DNA from: an uncultured Verrucomicrobiales bacterium
Lineage (GTDB): Bacteria > Verrucomicrobiota > Verrucomicrobiia > Verrucomicrobiales > Akkermansiaceae
Length of the DNA stretch: 35,371 nucleotides
Reading direction: 5' to 3'
Assembly: GCA_937885815.1 (NCBI GenBank)
Contig: CALABM010000034.1
Coordinates: 1 to 35,371, forward strand
In this document: positions 1-8,300 of the stretch, piece after piece
Position numbering within the stretch: position 1 is the stretch's first letter
Layout: every line of letters starts with the position of its first letter
The notes under the pieces: generated by a model
Databases searched by the model: none
Seen by the model: only the letters and a program-made list of their open reading frames with translations
What the model was told of the DNA's origin: nothing
Translations under genes and position numbers: made by a program

Positions 1-6
1 GATGAT

Positions 7-357
7 TTATTTCTTGTTTGCTTCCCAAGCAGTCTCGAGTTCCTTGTACTTCTCGAGAGTGATGGGCTTGCTGGATACCTCAAGACCCTTGAAGCGTACG
101 CTTCCGTAGAGACATCTGGGAGCGGTGAAGGGGATTTCATAGCTACCGGGCTCTTTGGCATTCCATGCGGCGAGGTTCTTAACATCCTGCTCGGTGACTT
201 TCAGGCCATCACAGTTACGCAGAAGGCTCTCCAGCACAATGCGGAGAGAGACGGGCATGCGGCTGATGCCCGAGAAACCCTGTTCAGCCAATGCAGGCAG
301 GGAGTAATATGAACCCTCTGTTCCTGCGCCCGTGGTGAATGTGCGTACTGTATTCAT
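7..357 (-). CDS. Short protein with aconitase-like N-terminus (possibly a truncated acnA)
   Basis: Residues about 15-80 resemble the N-terminus of AcnA-type aconitate hydratase: a YYSLPALAEQG segment, then R-x-P-x-SLRIVLESLLRNCDG, then VTEQDVKNLAAW and an EIPF segment. In aconitases this leads into a PARVLxQDFTGVPAVVDLAAMR stretch. Here the reading frame instead gives PRCLYGSVRFKG and a Lys/Glu-rich tail, and stops after 116 codons, whereas AcnA is about 900 residues. None of the iron-sulfur cluster cysteines or the swivelling domain can be present. The ATG is preceded by a good promoter (392-419), so the gene is probably transcribed. It may be a decayed aconitase, a stand-alone paralogue of the N-terminal segment, or an unrelated gene with chance similarity. 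The window begins 6 bases after the stop, so what follows cannot be seen. Confidence 0.55.
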   Translation of the reverse strand: MNTVRTFTTGAGTEGSYYSLPALAEQGFSGISRMPVSLRIVLESLLRNCDGLKVTEQDVKNLAAWNAKEPGSYEIPFTAPRCLYGSVRFKGLEVSSKPITLEKYKELETAWEANKK

Positions 358-391
358 GGTGCTTTTATGTTAAAATGCTGATACGCGTGTG

Positions 392-419
392 ATTATACTA
401 TTTTTTTCTCGCAATGCAA
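392..419 (-). promoter_or_regulatory. Sigma-70-type promoter for the aconitase-like short gene
   Basis: On the minus strand a TTGCAT -35 box (419-414) is followed after 16 bases by a perfect TATAAT -10 box (397-392). Transcription would start near 385 and give a leader of about 28 bases before the ATG at 357. The leader shows no purine-rich ribosome binding site. Confidence 0.6.
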
Positions 420-566
420 GCTGAAAAGACGTAATGGGCATATTTCTGTGTGCGATAGGGCGGTTAGTCCTCCGAAAAGCAGCGGATATGTGCTTATGGA
501 GAATGATGACGGTTTGGTATTCCGGATGGAGCTACTGCGCTGACAGGAGATTTGACGGGGCGGGAG

Positions 567-3308
567 TTAGGGCTCTTCCGCTACGTCATCATCCGTGAAG
601 AGCGGCGTTTCGCTTTCGGGGTCCACAGCAATGTCATCATCCGGCAGTTCGGTTTCATTCGGATCCTCTGCGAGCTCATCATTTGCGCTGTGAGATTGCA
701 TGACGGGGTGCTCCGTGCAGAAGCTGCGGGGTTTGGTGATATCCGTCATTGTTTCAGTGTAGGCTGTGTGGCGGTATTCGCAGCCGGCATGAGCGAGGCC
801 GCCGGAGGTGCGGCAGAGGCGCACGCCTCTGTTGCGCTGTCCTGCTACAGTTTGGCGGATGGGGCCCATGTGGTACCCGAGGCGCTGAGCTTGTTTCATG
901 GCGCTCACCCAAATGGGTAGGGCGATAGTGCCGCCGTAAGCTCTATCTGCGATGGTGGTGGGGCGGTCAAATCCCACCCAGACGGCTGCGGTGATATCTG
1001 ATGTGAAGCCGCAGAACCAGGCGTTCCGGTATGCGTTCGTGGTGCCGGTCTTGCCACCGGCTGGGGCGGTAAAGCCAAGGCGCTGCATGCTGCCGGCGGT
1101 ACCGCCGGGCTTGGTTATTTGCTGGAGTACCGCGGAGATGGCATTAGCTGTTTTCTGGCTGTAGATGCGGTAGGCTGAGTGGGGGTTTTGCCAGATGACG
1201 CGGCCTTCGGCGTCCGTGATGCTTTCAATGATGTACGGTGTGGGGCGTACGCCGCCATTCGCGAAGGCCGTGTAGGCACCGGCTACTTCCAGCGGGGAGG
1301 CTTCCCATGTGCCGAGGTAGATGGTGGGGCCGGGCTGACGCTGCGGCTGAGGGAAGCCGCTCATGAGGGCGGTATTCACTACGTTCTGCAGACCGGCTCG
1401 GGCTCCGACGCGAACGGACATGGTGTTACGGCTCTTGAGGAGTCCCCATGAGGCCGGGTGTTTGCCGGTGAAGCGGCCATCGGAGTTTCTGGGGCTCCAT
1501 CGGCTTCCGCCGGGGATTTCGCCGGGCTGAATGCGGCCGTCAGAAATAGGGCTGTTCGGGCTGCCCCCCTGTTCAAAGAAAGTGGCGTAGACAAGGGGTT
1601 TGAAGATGGAGCCTACTTGACGGCGGCTTTGGAGGGCGCGGTTCAGGGGGGATTCCGTGCTGTCTCGGCCGCCTACCACGGAGAGTAGGGCGCCGGTGGC
1701 ATTGTCTATCATCACGCAGGCGGCTTGCACGTATTTGGGGGCAGGGCGGATGGCATCCGGTGCCAGTTCGGCCACCATGCTCTGGTATTGCCGGCGGGTC
1801 TGGTGCGGGTAGCGGCTGCGATTTTCCAGCATGCTTTCCAGCTGGCTGTTTATCTCTTGCATCACGGCATCCTGCAGGTCTACGTCCAGCGTGGTGCGGA
1901 CTATCAGGCCGCCGGAGATGATAGAGGATTCCTTGAGGCGTTCTTCTCGTGTATCCAGCATTTCCAGAATGTGGTCCACTTCGCTGCGGATGAGATCCAG
2001 CGCATAGTTGTCAATGCCTCGGCGTTCAGGGCGCTTGGTGACAATCACCTCTGCCAAGGCTGTTTCATACTGGGTGCGCGTGATTTTTCCATGCTCCATG
2101 AGGAGGCGTAGTACTTTGTCACGTTGGATGCGGGCGAACTCCGGGTTGCGATAGGGGGAGAAGGTGTTCGGGTTACACACGATGCCGGCGAGCATGGCAG
2201 CTTCGCCGATGGTGAGGTCACGCGGTTCTTTGCTGAAGTAGCCGTATGCTGCCTGCTTGAGGCCTAGGAAGGTATGGCCCCAGAACACGCGGTTGATGTA
2301 GCACATGAGGATGGTTTCCTTATCGTACGTGGCCTCGATGCGGCGTGCCAGTGCCATTTCCGTGAACTTGGCGTCAAAGTTTCGTACGTGGTGCTGGTAT
2401 GTGTTTTTGGCCAGCTGCATGGTGAGCGTGGAGCCACCCTGAGTGGTTCGGCCGTGTTTGAAAACCTGTGCCACGGCGCGCAGCATGCCGCGGGGGTCTA
2501 TGCCGCCGTGCGTCCAGAAGGAGCGGTCTTCTTGCAGTATGAGCGCATCAATGAAGTATGTGGGTACCTCGCTTTTCAAATCCGATATGCTGCGGCGATT
2601 TTCGCCATGCAGGGTACCGATTTCGTTTCCTTTGCGATCCTGTACGATGGTACGCTCCGGCATGCGCATGACCAGTGTGAGGTCATAGTGCCCGGATTTG
2701 ATGGCGTAGAACATGATGAGGATGAGCGCGAAGAGGCTTCCTACGAAAGTGCCGCTGATGAGCAGGCGCAGCCCCCACTTGATAATCCATGGCAGCTTGC
2801 GCGTGATGAAAGCTATCATGCGGAAGGGGAAGAAGAGCCACATGCCGAGCCCTTGCCAGAAGCTGGTGCCTTTTTTCGGCGGGTATTTGAGGTCGGACCA
2901 TGGGTTTTCTTCTGCATCCGGAGCCGGTGCCGGGCGTGTGCGGCGGTATTCGCGCTTGGGTCCTGGGGTGCCGAAGGCGCTTTCCGGGTTGCGAGGGTTA
3001 TCCGAATGCAGCACGCGGCGGCCATCAGCACCTGCCTGAGCTTGCAGCGGGTCTTCCGTTTCCATGTATCCGGGGAGCGGCGCCGGGCTGTCAGCCACCC
3101 GGCGTCTGGCGGGGGTGTTGCGTGGCGCTCTGGGGGCAATGGGCGCGGGGGGCGTTGGTTCTGAGGCTGGTTCGGGGGCTTCCTCTTCTTCCTCGTAACG
3201 TCCTGCGGGTATGCGCTTGCGTGGAGCGGCCTGACTATACAGTGCGCCGCCACCCTGAGAATTGTTTTTCGGGGTGCCGGAGGATGGGTCCTTGTAGCGT
3301 GCGCACAT
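567..3308 (-). CDS. Class A penicillin-binding protein (peptidoglycan glycosyltransferase/transpeptidase)
   Basis: Bifunctional enzyme that polymerises lipid II and cross-links stem peptides in the periplasm, PBP1A type. With the ATG at 3308 it has 913 residues. A Pro/Glu-rich, probably disordered cytoplasmic N-terminus of about 160 residues (MCARYKDPSSG onward) is followed by a strongly hydrophobic membrane segment. The GT51 domain contains the catalytic Glu260 in EDRSFWTHGGID and a TQGGSTLTMQLAKN motif. The transpeptidase domain has SIFK with the nucleophile Ser567, the SRN triad at 626-628 and KTGT at Lys753. The C-terminal tail is acidic. The frame stays open up to 3638, but that extension is low-complexity and lies over the divergent promoter and gene on the other strand, so I prefer 3308 (3332 is the next possible ATG). 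Confidence 0.93.
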   Translation of the reverse strand: MCARYKDPSSGTPKNNSQGGGALYSQAAPRKRIPAGRYEEEEEAPEPASEPTPPAPIAPRAPRNTPARRRVADSPAPLPGYMETEDPLQAQAGADGRRVLHSDNPRNPESAFGTPGPKREYRRTRPAPAPDAEENPWSDLKYPPKKGTSFWQGLGMWLFFPFRMIAFITRKLPWIIKWGLRLLISGTFVGSLFALILIMFYAIKSGHYDLTLVMRMPERTIVQDRKGNEIGTLHGENRRSISDLKSEVPTYFIDALILQEDRSFWTHGGIDPRGMLRAVAQVFKHGRTTQGGSTLTMQLAKNTYQHHVRNFDAKFTEMALARRIEATYDKETILMCYINRVFWGHTFLGLKQAAYGYFSKEPRDLTIGEAAMLAGIVCNPNTFSPYRNPEFARIQRDKVLRLLMEHGKITRTQYETALAEVIVTKRPERRGIDNYALDLIRSEVDHILEMLDTREERLKESSIISGGLIVRTTLDVDLQDAVMQEINSQLESMLENRSRYPHQTRRQYQSMVAELAPDAIRPAPKYVQAACVMIDNATGALLSVVGGRDSTESPLNRALQSRRQVGSIFKPLVYATFFEQGGSPNSPISDGRIQPGEIPGGSRWSPRNSDGRFTGKHPASWGLLKSRNTMSVRVGARAGLQNVVNTALMSGFPQPQRQPGPTIYLGTWEASPLEVAGAYTAFANGGVRPTPYIIESITDAEGRVIWQNPHSAYRIYSQKTANAISAVLQQITKPGGTAGSMQRLGFTAPAGGKTGTTNAYRNAWFCGFTSDITAAVWVGFDRPTTIADRAYGGTIALPIWVSAMKQAQRLGYHMGPIRQTVAGQRNRGVRLCRTSGGLAHAGCEYRHTAYTETMTDITKPRSFCTEHPVMQSHSANDELAEDPNETELPDDDIAVDPESETPLFTDDDVAEEP

Positions 3309-3390
3309 GCTGTTACACCGAGAGGATAGCATGAAATAACTGCTACTGCAAGATAAAATGCCATCGCTGCTCGGAGGGCACGGGTTAATC

Positions 3391-3419
3391 TTGACAAGCG
3401 AGGGCGCTTTCGTTATGAT
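3391..3419 (+). promoter_or_regulatory. Near-consensus sigma-70 promoter
   Basis: TTGACA at 3391-3396, a 17-base spacer and TATGAT at 3414-3419. This is the best promoter match in the window. Transcription should start near 3426, only about 5 bases before the ATG at 3431, so the downstream membrane protein would have an almost leaderless mRNA or start further in. Confidence 0.75.
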
Positions 3420-3430
3420 TCCCTTGGTAT

Positions 3431-3805
3431 ATGTACATTCCCACTCAGCAGGAGAGATATAGCAAGGTGGCCGGGTATACGCTTTTTTTATGCGTGGTGT
3501 TACCCAGCGCGATAGTGCTGTGGGCGTATGGGAATGTGAATGATTTGCTGGCCTGCATTTTCGCATTTCTTGAGCCCCCGGCTGTGCTGCTGCGGGCAGG
3601 GGGCTGCGGCCGTACGGCAGCGTTTTTGTTATCCGCACTGCTGCAGGCTATCCTGTTCTTCTGGATGCGCCGGAGCAGTAAGCTGACTCCTAAGGGAAAG
3701 CTTACGCTGGCTGTGACATGGGGGATGCTTTTTGCCCTTATTCTGCGCCTGATGATAGCGTATCGTTTTTGGTTGGAGGCAGGTGGCGCAGGCGCTGAGG
3801 GTTAA
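3431..3805 (+). CDS. Small integral membrane protein, unknown function
   Basis: 124 residues with three or four hydrophobic stretches: about 15-35 (AGYTLFLCVVLPSAIVLW), 38-60, 65-78 (AAFLLSALLQAILFFW) and 90-112. A short positively charged loop (RRSSKLTPKGK) lies before the last one. I recognise no family. It is transcribed from a near-consensus promoter whose start point lies about 5 bases upstream of the ATG. A GTG at 3467 with a GGAGA 11 bases upstream is a credible alternative start and would give 112 residues. Its stop codon overlaps that of the convergent ribbon-helix-helix gene by two bases. Confidence 0.7.
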   Translation: MYIPTQQERYSKVAGYTLFLCVVLPSAIVLWAYGNVNDLLACIFAFLEPPAVLLRAGGCGRTAAFLLSALLQAILFFWMRRSSKLTPKGKLTLAVTWGMLFALILRLMIAYRFWLEAGGAGAEG

Positions 3806-3945
3806 AGACCACAGCGGTTCAGGTAGTAGTGCAGTGCCAGTTTGAGCACGGAGGTGCGATCCAGATTGCGGGCTTGTGAGAAAACTTCGAGGCGGCGGAA
3901 GAGATCCTCACGGCAGCGGAAGGTAATCATGTGGAGGTTTTTCAT
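3802..3945 (-). CDS. Small ribbon-helix-helix (Arc/CopG-like) DNA-binding protein
   Basis: A 47-residue protein. The pattern fits a ribbon-helix-helix fold: a beta strand HMITFRC, helix one REDLFRRLEVFSQARN, a turn LDRTS, and helix two VLKLALHYYLNRC. Such proteins bind DNA as dimers through the strand, often as autoregulating repressors or antitoxins. No toxin-like partner adjoins it. A GGAGG lies only 1 base before the ATG at 3945, which is unusually close; the second Met (3930) would leave 42 residues, barely enough for the fold. A perfect 6-bp inverted repeat just upstream overlaps a possible -10 box and is a candidate operator. The stop overlaps the stop of the convergent membrane-protein gene. 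Confidence 0.72.
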   Translation of the reverse strand: MKNLHMITFRCREDLFRRLEVFSQARNLDRTSVLKLALHYYLNRCGL

Positions 3946-3957
3946 GCCTCCATGGTA

Positions 3958-3975
3958 ATACAGTATGCGCTGTAT
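3958..3975. promoter_or_regulatory. Candidate operator of the RHH gene (inverted repeat over -10)
   Basis: ATACAG, six bases, CTGTAT: a perfect 6-bp inverted repeat 12 bases before the RHH start codon. On the minus strand it overlaps TATACA (3976-3971), preceded by TG at the extended -10 position. Short inverted repeats over the promoter are typical RHH targets. The binding itself is inferred. Confidence 0.4.
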
Positions 3976-4022
3976 AGCAAGTTATGTTGTGCGTTTGTGA
4001 GCTAACTTTTAACTCAGGCTGT

Positions 4023-5006
4023 TTAGTTTTCTCTAAGGTCATTCATCCAAGCAGCAACGCTTTCGTAGCGATCTTCGATGGCGGGGGACATTGCTTTGTC
4101 AATGCTGGCCAGCAGTTGAATATTGTAGCGGCTCCTCAGCGTTGGCATGGCTGCTAGGGGGGTGATGGTATCGTACAATGCACGCTGCCGGGAGGGGGGC
4201 GGCGGGGTACCGGCGAGCAAGCAATACAGAGTGGCTGCGAAGGCGTACAAATCTGTCCACGGGCCCTGAGGAAGGTGAGGGTCGCCTTGCTCCGGGGCGC
4301 TGAAAAATGGGGTTTCTACGCTGACAGACGGGGCGTCTTCCGTCATGTCACGTGCGGCTCCCATGTCAATGAGGACGGGGCGACCATCTCGGGAAATGAG
4401 GATGTTATCCGGCTTTATGTCTAGGTGAAGGATATGGTGCTCATGCATATAGCTGAGGGCATCCAGTATTCTTACCATGAGTGAGTAAAGATCCTGTTGC
4501 GGAAAGTAGTGTAAATGCTTGAGATAGTCCGCTACTACATCGGTAAGCATCATGCCGTCCACGAACTCGGTTACGAAGTACGAGGTGTTGTGCGCTTCGA
4601 AGTAGGCATAAATTTTCAGGAGGTTAGGGTGATCCAAGCGGGCTAATAAGCGAACTTCGCGCTGGAAATTGTTCAGTGCGTGTTGGTAATCCTCCGGGTC
4701 GATGTGTGATTGGTACTCAACATTTAGTGTGCCGCAGCGGCGCTCGCAGAGGCAGTGGGGAAAGTTTTCCTTGATGACAACGCGGCGCTGGAGGAGCTCG
4801 TCTGTCGCAAGGTAGGTGACACCGAATCCGCCCTCGCCGAGGCAGTGCATGATGCGGTAGCCGTTAATCATGTAGTTGGGCGGTAATTCTTTGGGGGCAG
4901 GGCATATATCATACCCCGGCTCTCCGGTGTGTGGCATGATATCCTGCGGAGTTTCTCCTGTACCCGGTCCAGTGGGGGGTGTTAGGGGCCTTGCGTCCAT
5001 TTTCAT
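4023..5006 (-). CDS. Serine/threonine protein kinase, soluble (Hanks type)
   Basis: Phosphorylates Ser/Thr of unknown targets. The 327-residue protein is essentially one kinase domain after a 48-residue proline-rich leader. Visible motifs are the glycine loop GEGGFGVTY (58-66), Lys79 in VVIKE, Glu117 in REV, the catalytic loop HLDIKPDN (194-201, Asp196 and Asn201), the metal-binding Asp214 in DMG instead of the usual DFG, and APEQ at 237-240. No transmembrane segment, PASTA repeat or sensor domain follows, so it probably works in the cytoplasm. It is the last gene of a five-gene run, 21 bases after the AMP-binding gene, so that product or the secreted proteins may be linked to its signal. Confidence 0.92.
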   Translation of the reverse strand: MKMDARPLTPPTGPGTGETPQDIMPHTGEPGYDICPAPKELPPNYMINGYRIMHCLGEGGFGVTYLATDELLQRRVVIKENFPHCLCERRCGTLNVEYQSHIDPEDYQHALNNFQREVRLLARLDHPNLLKIYAYFEAHNTSYFVTEFVDGMMLTDVVADYLKHLHYFPQQDLYSLMVRILDALSYMHEHHILHLDIKPDNILISRDGRPVLIDMGAARDMTEDAPSVSVETPFFSAPEQGDPHLPQGPWTDLYAFAATLYCLLAGTPPPPSRQRALYDTITPLAAMPTLRSRYNIQLLASIDKAMSPAIEDRYESVAAWMNDLREN

Positions 5007-5027
5007 AGCGACGTGAGGGTGGGGAGA

Positions 5028-7250
5028 TTAGTCCAACTGGATGCCGAGAAGTTGGCAGGCACCCTGATAACAGAGATTGTAATTGAGCTTTCCGTCCGGT
5101 TGTACCGGGATTGTGCTTACGGGGATAATGCGGTTGGGGGCCCATGCCGCCGGATAACGAGCATTCAGCAGGCCATAGCGGGCTGTGATGAGGTCCTGCG
5201 GTACAACATTCTTGTGCAGAGTAGAAAGCAGTACGAGGATTTCGCCACCGCTTCTGGGGTCCGGAACGCCGACTATTGCCAGCTTTCTGACTCCGTCTGC
5301 TGAGGAGGCGCCGAGTACCTGGCAGAGGGCAGCCTCAGCTGCCTCGTGGGGTACCAGTTCATCACCGATTTTGCTGAATCTGTCCTTACGGCCACAGATG
5401 GTCAGCAGGCCGTCATTATCCATATACCCTACGTCACCTGTACAGAACCATTTGCCACGCATACATGTGGTGGCCTCAGGCTTGTCTTTGAGATAGGCGC
5501 TAATAAGGGCGGGGCTCTTCAGCCAGATGAGCCCGGTGGATGTGATGGGGAGGCTGTGTTCCGGGCGGTTTAAATCACTGATGCGAACAGCTATGCCAGT
5601 AAGGGGAGCGCCAACGGAGTCCGCTTTTCCTGCTGGGATGATGTGCGGAGTGCCCGGTGCCGGCTGAGGAGTGGGGCCACTGATGGCTACTGGCAGGGTA
5701 CACTCCGCCAAGGAGTAACACTCGCGCAGGTGCAGCTTATAATCTCGGGCCGCTCGCTCTGCAAGCTCGGCGGGGAGTTTGCCGCCGGTGATGAGGAAAT
5801 AGCGCAGGGATGCAAAATGCTCAGGCTTGGCGGCACTGAGTATGGCGTGTGTCTGCGCGGGGGTAAATGCCGTCAGTACGGTGCCATAATTGTGCGCCAG
5901 CTCGCAAAGGCGGCGCGGGGCGTGCATATCGGGGTAGGTGACGATGTCCAGCCCTTGCAGTAGCGGGAGCAGTAAGCCGCAGATGAAACCGGTCGGTATA
6001 TAAAGTGGCAGGGCGGATAGTACTCTGCGGCCGGATTCGATGGGTAGGCGACTGCTCAGCTGCATGATGCCAGCCATGAGCATGCGGTTGGAGCAGGGTA
6101 CTCCTTTGGCCTTTCCTTCGGCAGACGAGGTGAAGTGGAGCACGGCTTCATTGTCTGTCTGCCTGGGGTGGTGTTTCATGTGGCGGGTGAGCATGTCCAC
6201 CTTACCTAGGCGGATTGCAATCTCACGCAGTTTCACACCACCGGTGCCGGCCTCTGCTAGCTCACGGTCAATGAAGATGAGGTCTCTGGGTGCCGGCCAA
6301 GGGAATTCCTGTAGTTTGTGAGTGAAGCGAACTTCCGTGATGAATCGGTTCACTCCGGCCATGCTTACTTGGTGTTTGAACTCCTTGGGGCCGGCGCTGT
6401 AATTGATGTTCACCGGGATGATGTCAGCAATGATGCAGGCCACATTTGCCACTGCGGCCAGTTTGCCGGGCGGCAGGATGATACCCAGCCTGCGGTTCGT
6501 TACCATCTTTTTCAGCTTATCACTGAGGATGAGGGCGTATATGAGCAGGCGCCTGAAGCTTAGCTGACTGTCATCCACGCCATCAATAATGAGGGCGTTC
6601 TGGTGCGTAACAAGACTTTTGATGAGGGTATGAGCCAGCGGTTGCTGAAGGGCGGGGTGTTCTACCATCTGTTCGGTGGCAGCGTCCATCCAAGAGCTGC
6701 GTATTCTGGCACCGAGAGCAGGGCCGGCCTTTTGCTCAGGCATGAATTGCAGGCCCAAATATTCATAGGGTGCCGAGGTCGCGATAGCGTCAATGAGGGT
6801 ATCGCGGTACATGCCCACGTACACGGGGACGGCAGAGAGGGTGCTGTTATCAGCGAAACTGAGCAGCTTTCCCGGTATATCCGTGATTCCAGCAGGCTGC
6901 TGGCCGGATTTTCCGCAGAGCAGTACTACATGGCGTCCCTGTGCGAGACGGTCTTTCACCATGTTTACCAAATCTTCCCTGTTCGAGCGTTCCATGGCGC
7001 ACAGGAAGCCGGCTGCCCGGGATTGGGAAAGGTACATCATGACCTCAGCATCCGGCCGTAGAGAGTTCTCTACCATCCAAGATACACGATCCCGCCCGCC
7101 CAGCGCTTCTTCCATGGCGCGGAGCGTGGGTAAATCCACTCGGTTCGGGATAATTAGGGTGGGCGTGGGCGGTATGTTGCCGATGCCCTCTGTGGAGGCT
7201 TCTATCATGTGCTGCGAGGCCAGTTTAGCACATCTTTTGCGCTCTGGCAA
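5028..7250 (-). CDS. AMP-forming acyl synthetase with degenerate acyltransferase-like N-terminus (Aas-like)
   Basis: About 740 residues. The C-terminal two thirds are an ANL-superfamily adenylating domain: phosphate loop TSSAEGKAKGV (a variant of TSGTTGxPKG), YSLAE, WFCTGDVGYMDNDG, GRKDRFSKIGDE, and the late lysine in PVQPDGKLNYN. This order and the N-terminal half recall the acyltransferase/acyl-ACP synthetase Aas, which re-acylates lysophospholipids. However, the expected NHxSxxD acyltransferase motif appears only as NRVDLPTL and the FPEGT motif is replaced (LCGKSGQQPAG), so that half is probably inactive or does something else. The frame opens with TTG at 7250; the ATG at 7208 would give 726 residues. 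The gene lies 31 bases after a secreted-protein gene and 21 before the kinase gene. The substrate is unknown. Confidence 0.8.
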   Translation of the reverse strand: MPERKRCAKLASQHMIEASTEGIGNIPPTPTLIIPNRVDLPTLRAMEEALGGRDRVSWMVENSLRPDAEVMMYLSQSRAAGFLCAMERSNREDLVNMVKDRLAQGRHVVLLCGKSGQQPAGITDIPGKLLSFADNSTLSAVPVYVGMYRDTLIDAIATSAPYEYLGLQFMPEQKAGPALGARIRSSWMDAATEQMVEHPALQQPLAHTLIKSLVTHQNALIIDGVDDSQLSFRRLLIYALILSDKLKKMVTNRRLGIILPPGKLAAVANVACIIADIIPVNINYSAGPKEFKHQVSMAGVNRFITEVRFTHKLQEFPWPAPRDLIFIDRELAEAGTGGVKLREIAIRLGKVDMLTRHMKHHPRQTDNEAVLHFTSSAEGKAKGVPCSNRMLMAGIMQLSSRLPIESGRRVLSALPLYIPTGFICGLLLPLLQGLDIVTYPDMHAPRRLCELAHNYGTVLTAFTPAQTHAILSAAKPEHFASLRYFLITGGKLPAELAERAARDYKLHLRECYSLAECTLPVAISGPTPQPAPGTPHIIPAGKADSVGAPLTGIAVRISDLNRPEHSLPITSTGLIWLKSPALISAYLKDKPEATTCMRGKWFCTGDVGYMDNDGLLTICGRKDRFSKIGDELVPHEAAEAALCQVLGASSADGVRKLAIVGVPDPRSGGEILVLLSTLHKNVVPQDLITARYGLLNARYPAAWAPNRIIPVSTIPVQPDGKLNYNLCYQGACQLLGIQLD

Positions 7251-7281
7251 TCCCTGATTTGCTTATTCAGACCTTGTGAAC

Positions 7282-8283
7282 TCACATTTCCTGCAGGCTG
7301 CGGATATACTCTCTGCGAGCTTCTTGCGGAGTGGGCATGGGTATAGCGGGGGCTGTGGAAGCCTCAGCAGGGGCAGCAGAATGTGTATCGGAAGGCGTGG
7401 AAGTGCCTTGTCCGCCCTGTGGTGCACTTGAATTTGTTTCCGGAGTGGGCGTGGGAACCGGAGCGTCCGGGAATCGGAGGGAAGGAAAGATGTAGTGGTT
7501 TGCGTTTGTGCGCTGAGTATTAGCTTCTTGGAGGCGCGTCTGTGTGCCGAGGCAGAAGACGTTTGCCTTACGAGTGAGGTAGGTGCCATCTGCCGGGTGA
7601 TTAGATATGACAGTGGCTCCGCCGAGGGAGGCAGAAAGCATGCGCAGCTGTCTGGAATCTACTCGGGGGCCATGATTATGTCCGGTGATAGTCGGAATGA
7701 GCGCTGCGCGGGCTTCCCGGGGCTGGCGTATTTCCACGTATTCTACGATAGTGGCGCTCATGTCCGGCGTGATTTCACAGAGAAGTTGGCCGGAGTTTTG
7801 CACTCTGAAGGATATGCCGCTGTCACGCCAGCGGTAAGGCGTGCAGTTACCGTGGGAATTGTTGATGATGTTGTGAAGCACGGAAAGTCGGCGTGTGCTT
7901 ACCATATCTTTCCGGTTACCTGCCTCACGTTTGCAGATTTCCGGGTAGAAAAGCATGGCGGAGTGCTTGTCTTCTGAAAAGCGCAGCTCCGGTTTTTCCC
8001 CATGAGTTATCAGATTGGACATCATACGAACCGTGGCTTCCGTGCTATTACGCCGCGTGATGCTGTGTATTAGTACGGCGCCGATGGTGCCCTGATTATC
8101 CGCTAGAACCATCGCCCGGCAGCCTTGTGTGCGGAAGGTAAGAGCATCTTCACCCTGTTTGCTGCAGTGAGTAAGCTCATTCTGTAATTCCGCAAGAGTT
8201 GTGGCAGCCTCCAGTGGTGCAGGGCTGACCATGGTGATGGCCACCCCTGCCAAGAAGCTGACTATGTGCCGGAGCTTTATCAT
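7282..8283 (-). CDS. Secreted protein of unknown function with Pro/Thr-rich C-terminus
   Basis: 333 residues. The N-terminus is a clear signal peptide (MIKLRHIVSFLAGVAITM, with a likely cut after LEA at about residue 26). The middle (about 30-265) is a soluble domain with scattered cysteines and no motif I recognise. Residues about 275-320 are rich in Pro, Thr, Ser and Ala, like a linker, and the end is a short charged helix (EARREYIRSLQEM). It lies in the middle of the five-gene run, 17 bases after the NahK-like gene and 31 before the AMP-binding gene. It is presumably periplasmic or at the surface. No family or function can be given from the sequence alone. Confidence 0.75.
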   Translation of the reverse strand: MIKLRHIVSFLAGVAITMVSPAPLEAATTLAELQNELTHCSKQGEDALTFRTQGCRAMVLADNQGTIGAVLIHSITRRNSTEATVRMMSNLITHGEKPELRFSEDKHSAMLFYPEICKREAGNRKDMVSTRRLSVLHNIINNSHGNCTPYRWRDSGISFRVQNSGQLLCEITPDMSATIVEYVEIRQPREARAALIPTITGHNHGPRVDSRQLRMLSASLGGATVISNHPADGTYLTRKANVFCLGTQTRLQEANTQRTNANHYIFPSLRFPDAPVPTPTPETNSSAPQGGQGTSTPSDTHSAAPAEASTAPAIPMPTPQEARREYIRSLQEM

Positions 8284-8300
8284 GATGCGCTCAGCCGGGA

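Noticed and set aside
2274..3164. 296-codon plus-strand frame inside the penicillin-binding protein gene
   Set aside because: It lies antisense to the GT51 region, where all catalytic motifs are found on the minus strand.
3309..3638. N-terminal extension of the penicillin-binding protein
   Set aside because: It would overlap the divergent near-consensus promoter and the membrane-protein gene, and its composition is not protein-like; the start at 3308 is simpler.
3802..3945. Toxin-antitoxin pair with the RHH protein as antitoxin
   Set aside because: No adjacent short gene resembles a RelE, ParE, MazF or other toxin; the neighbours are a membrane protein and a kinase.
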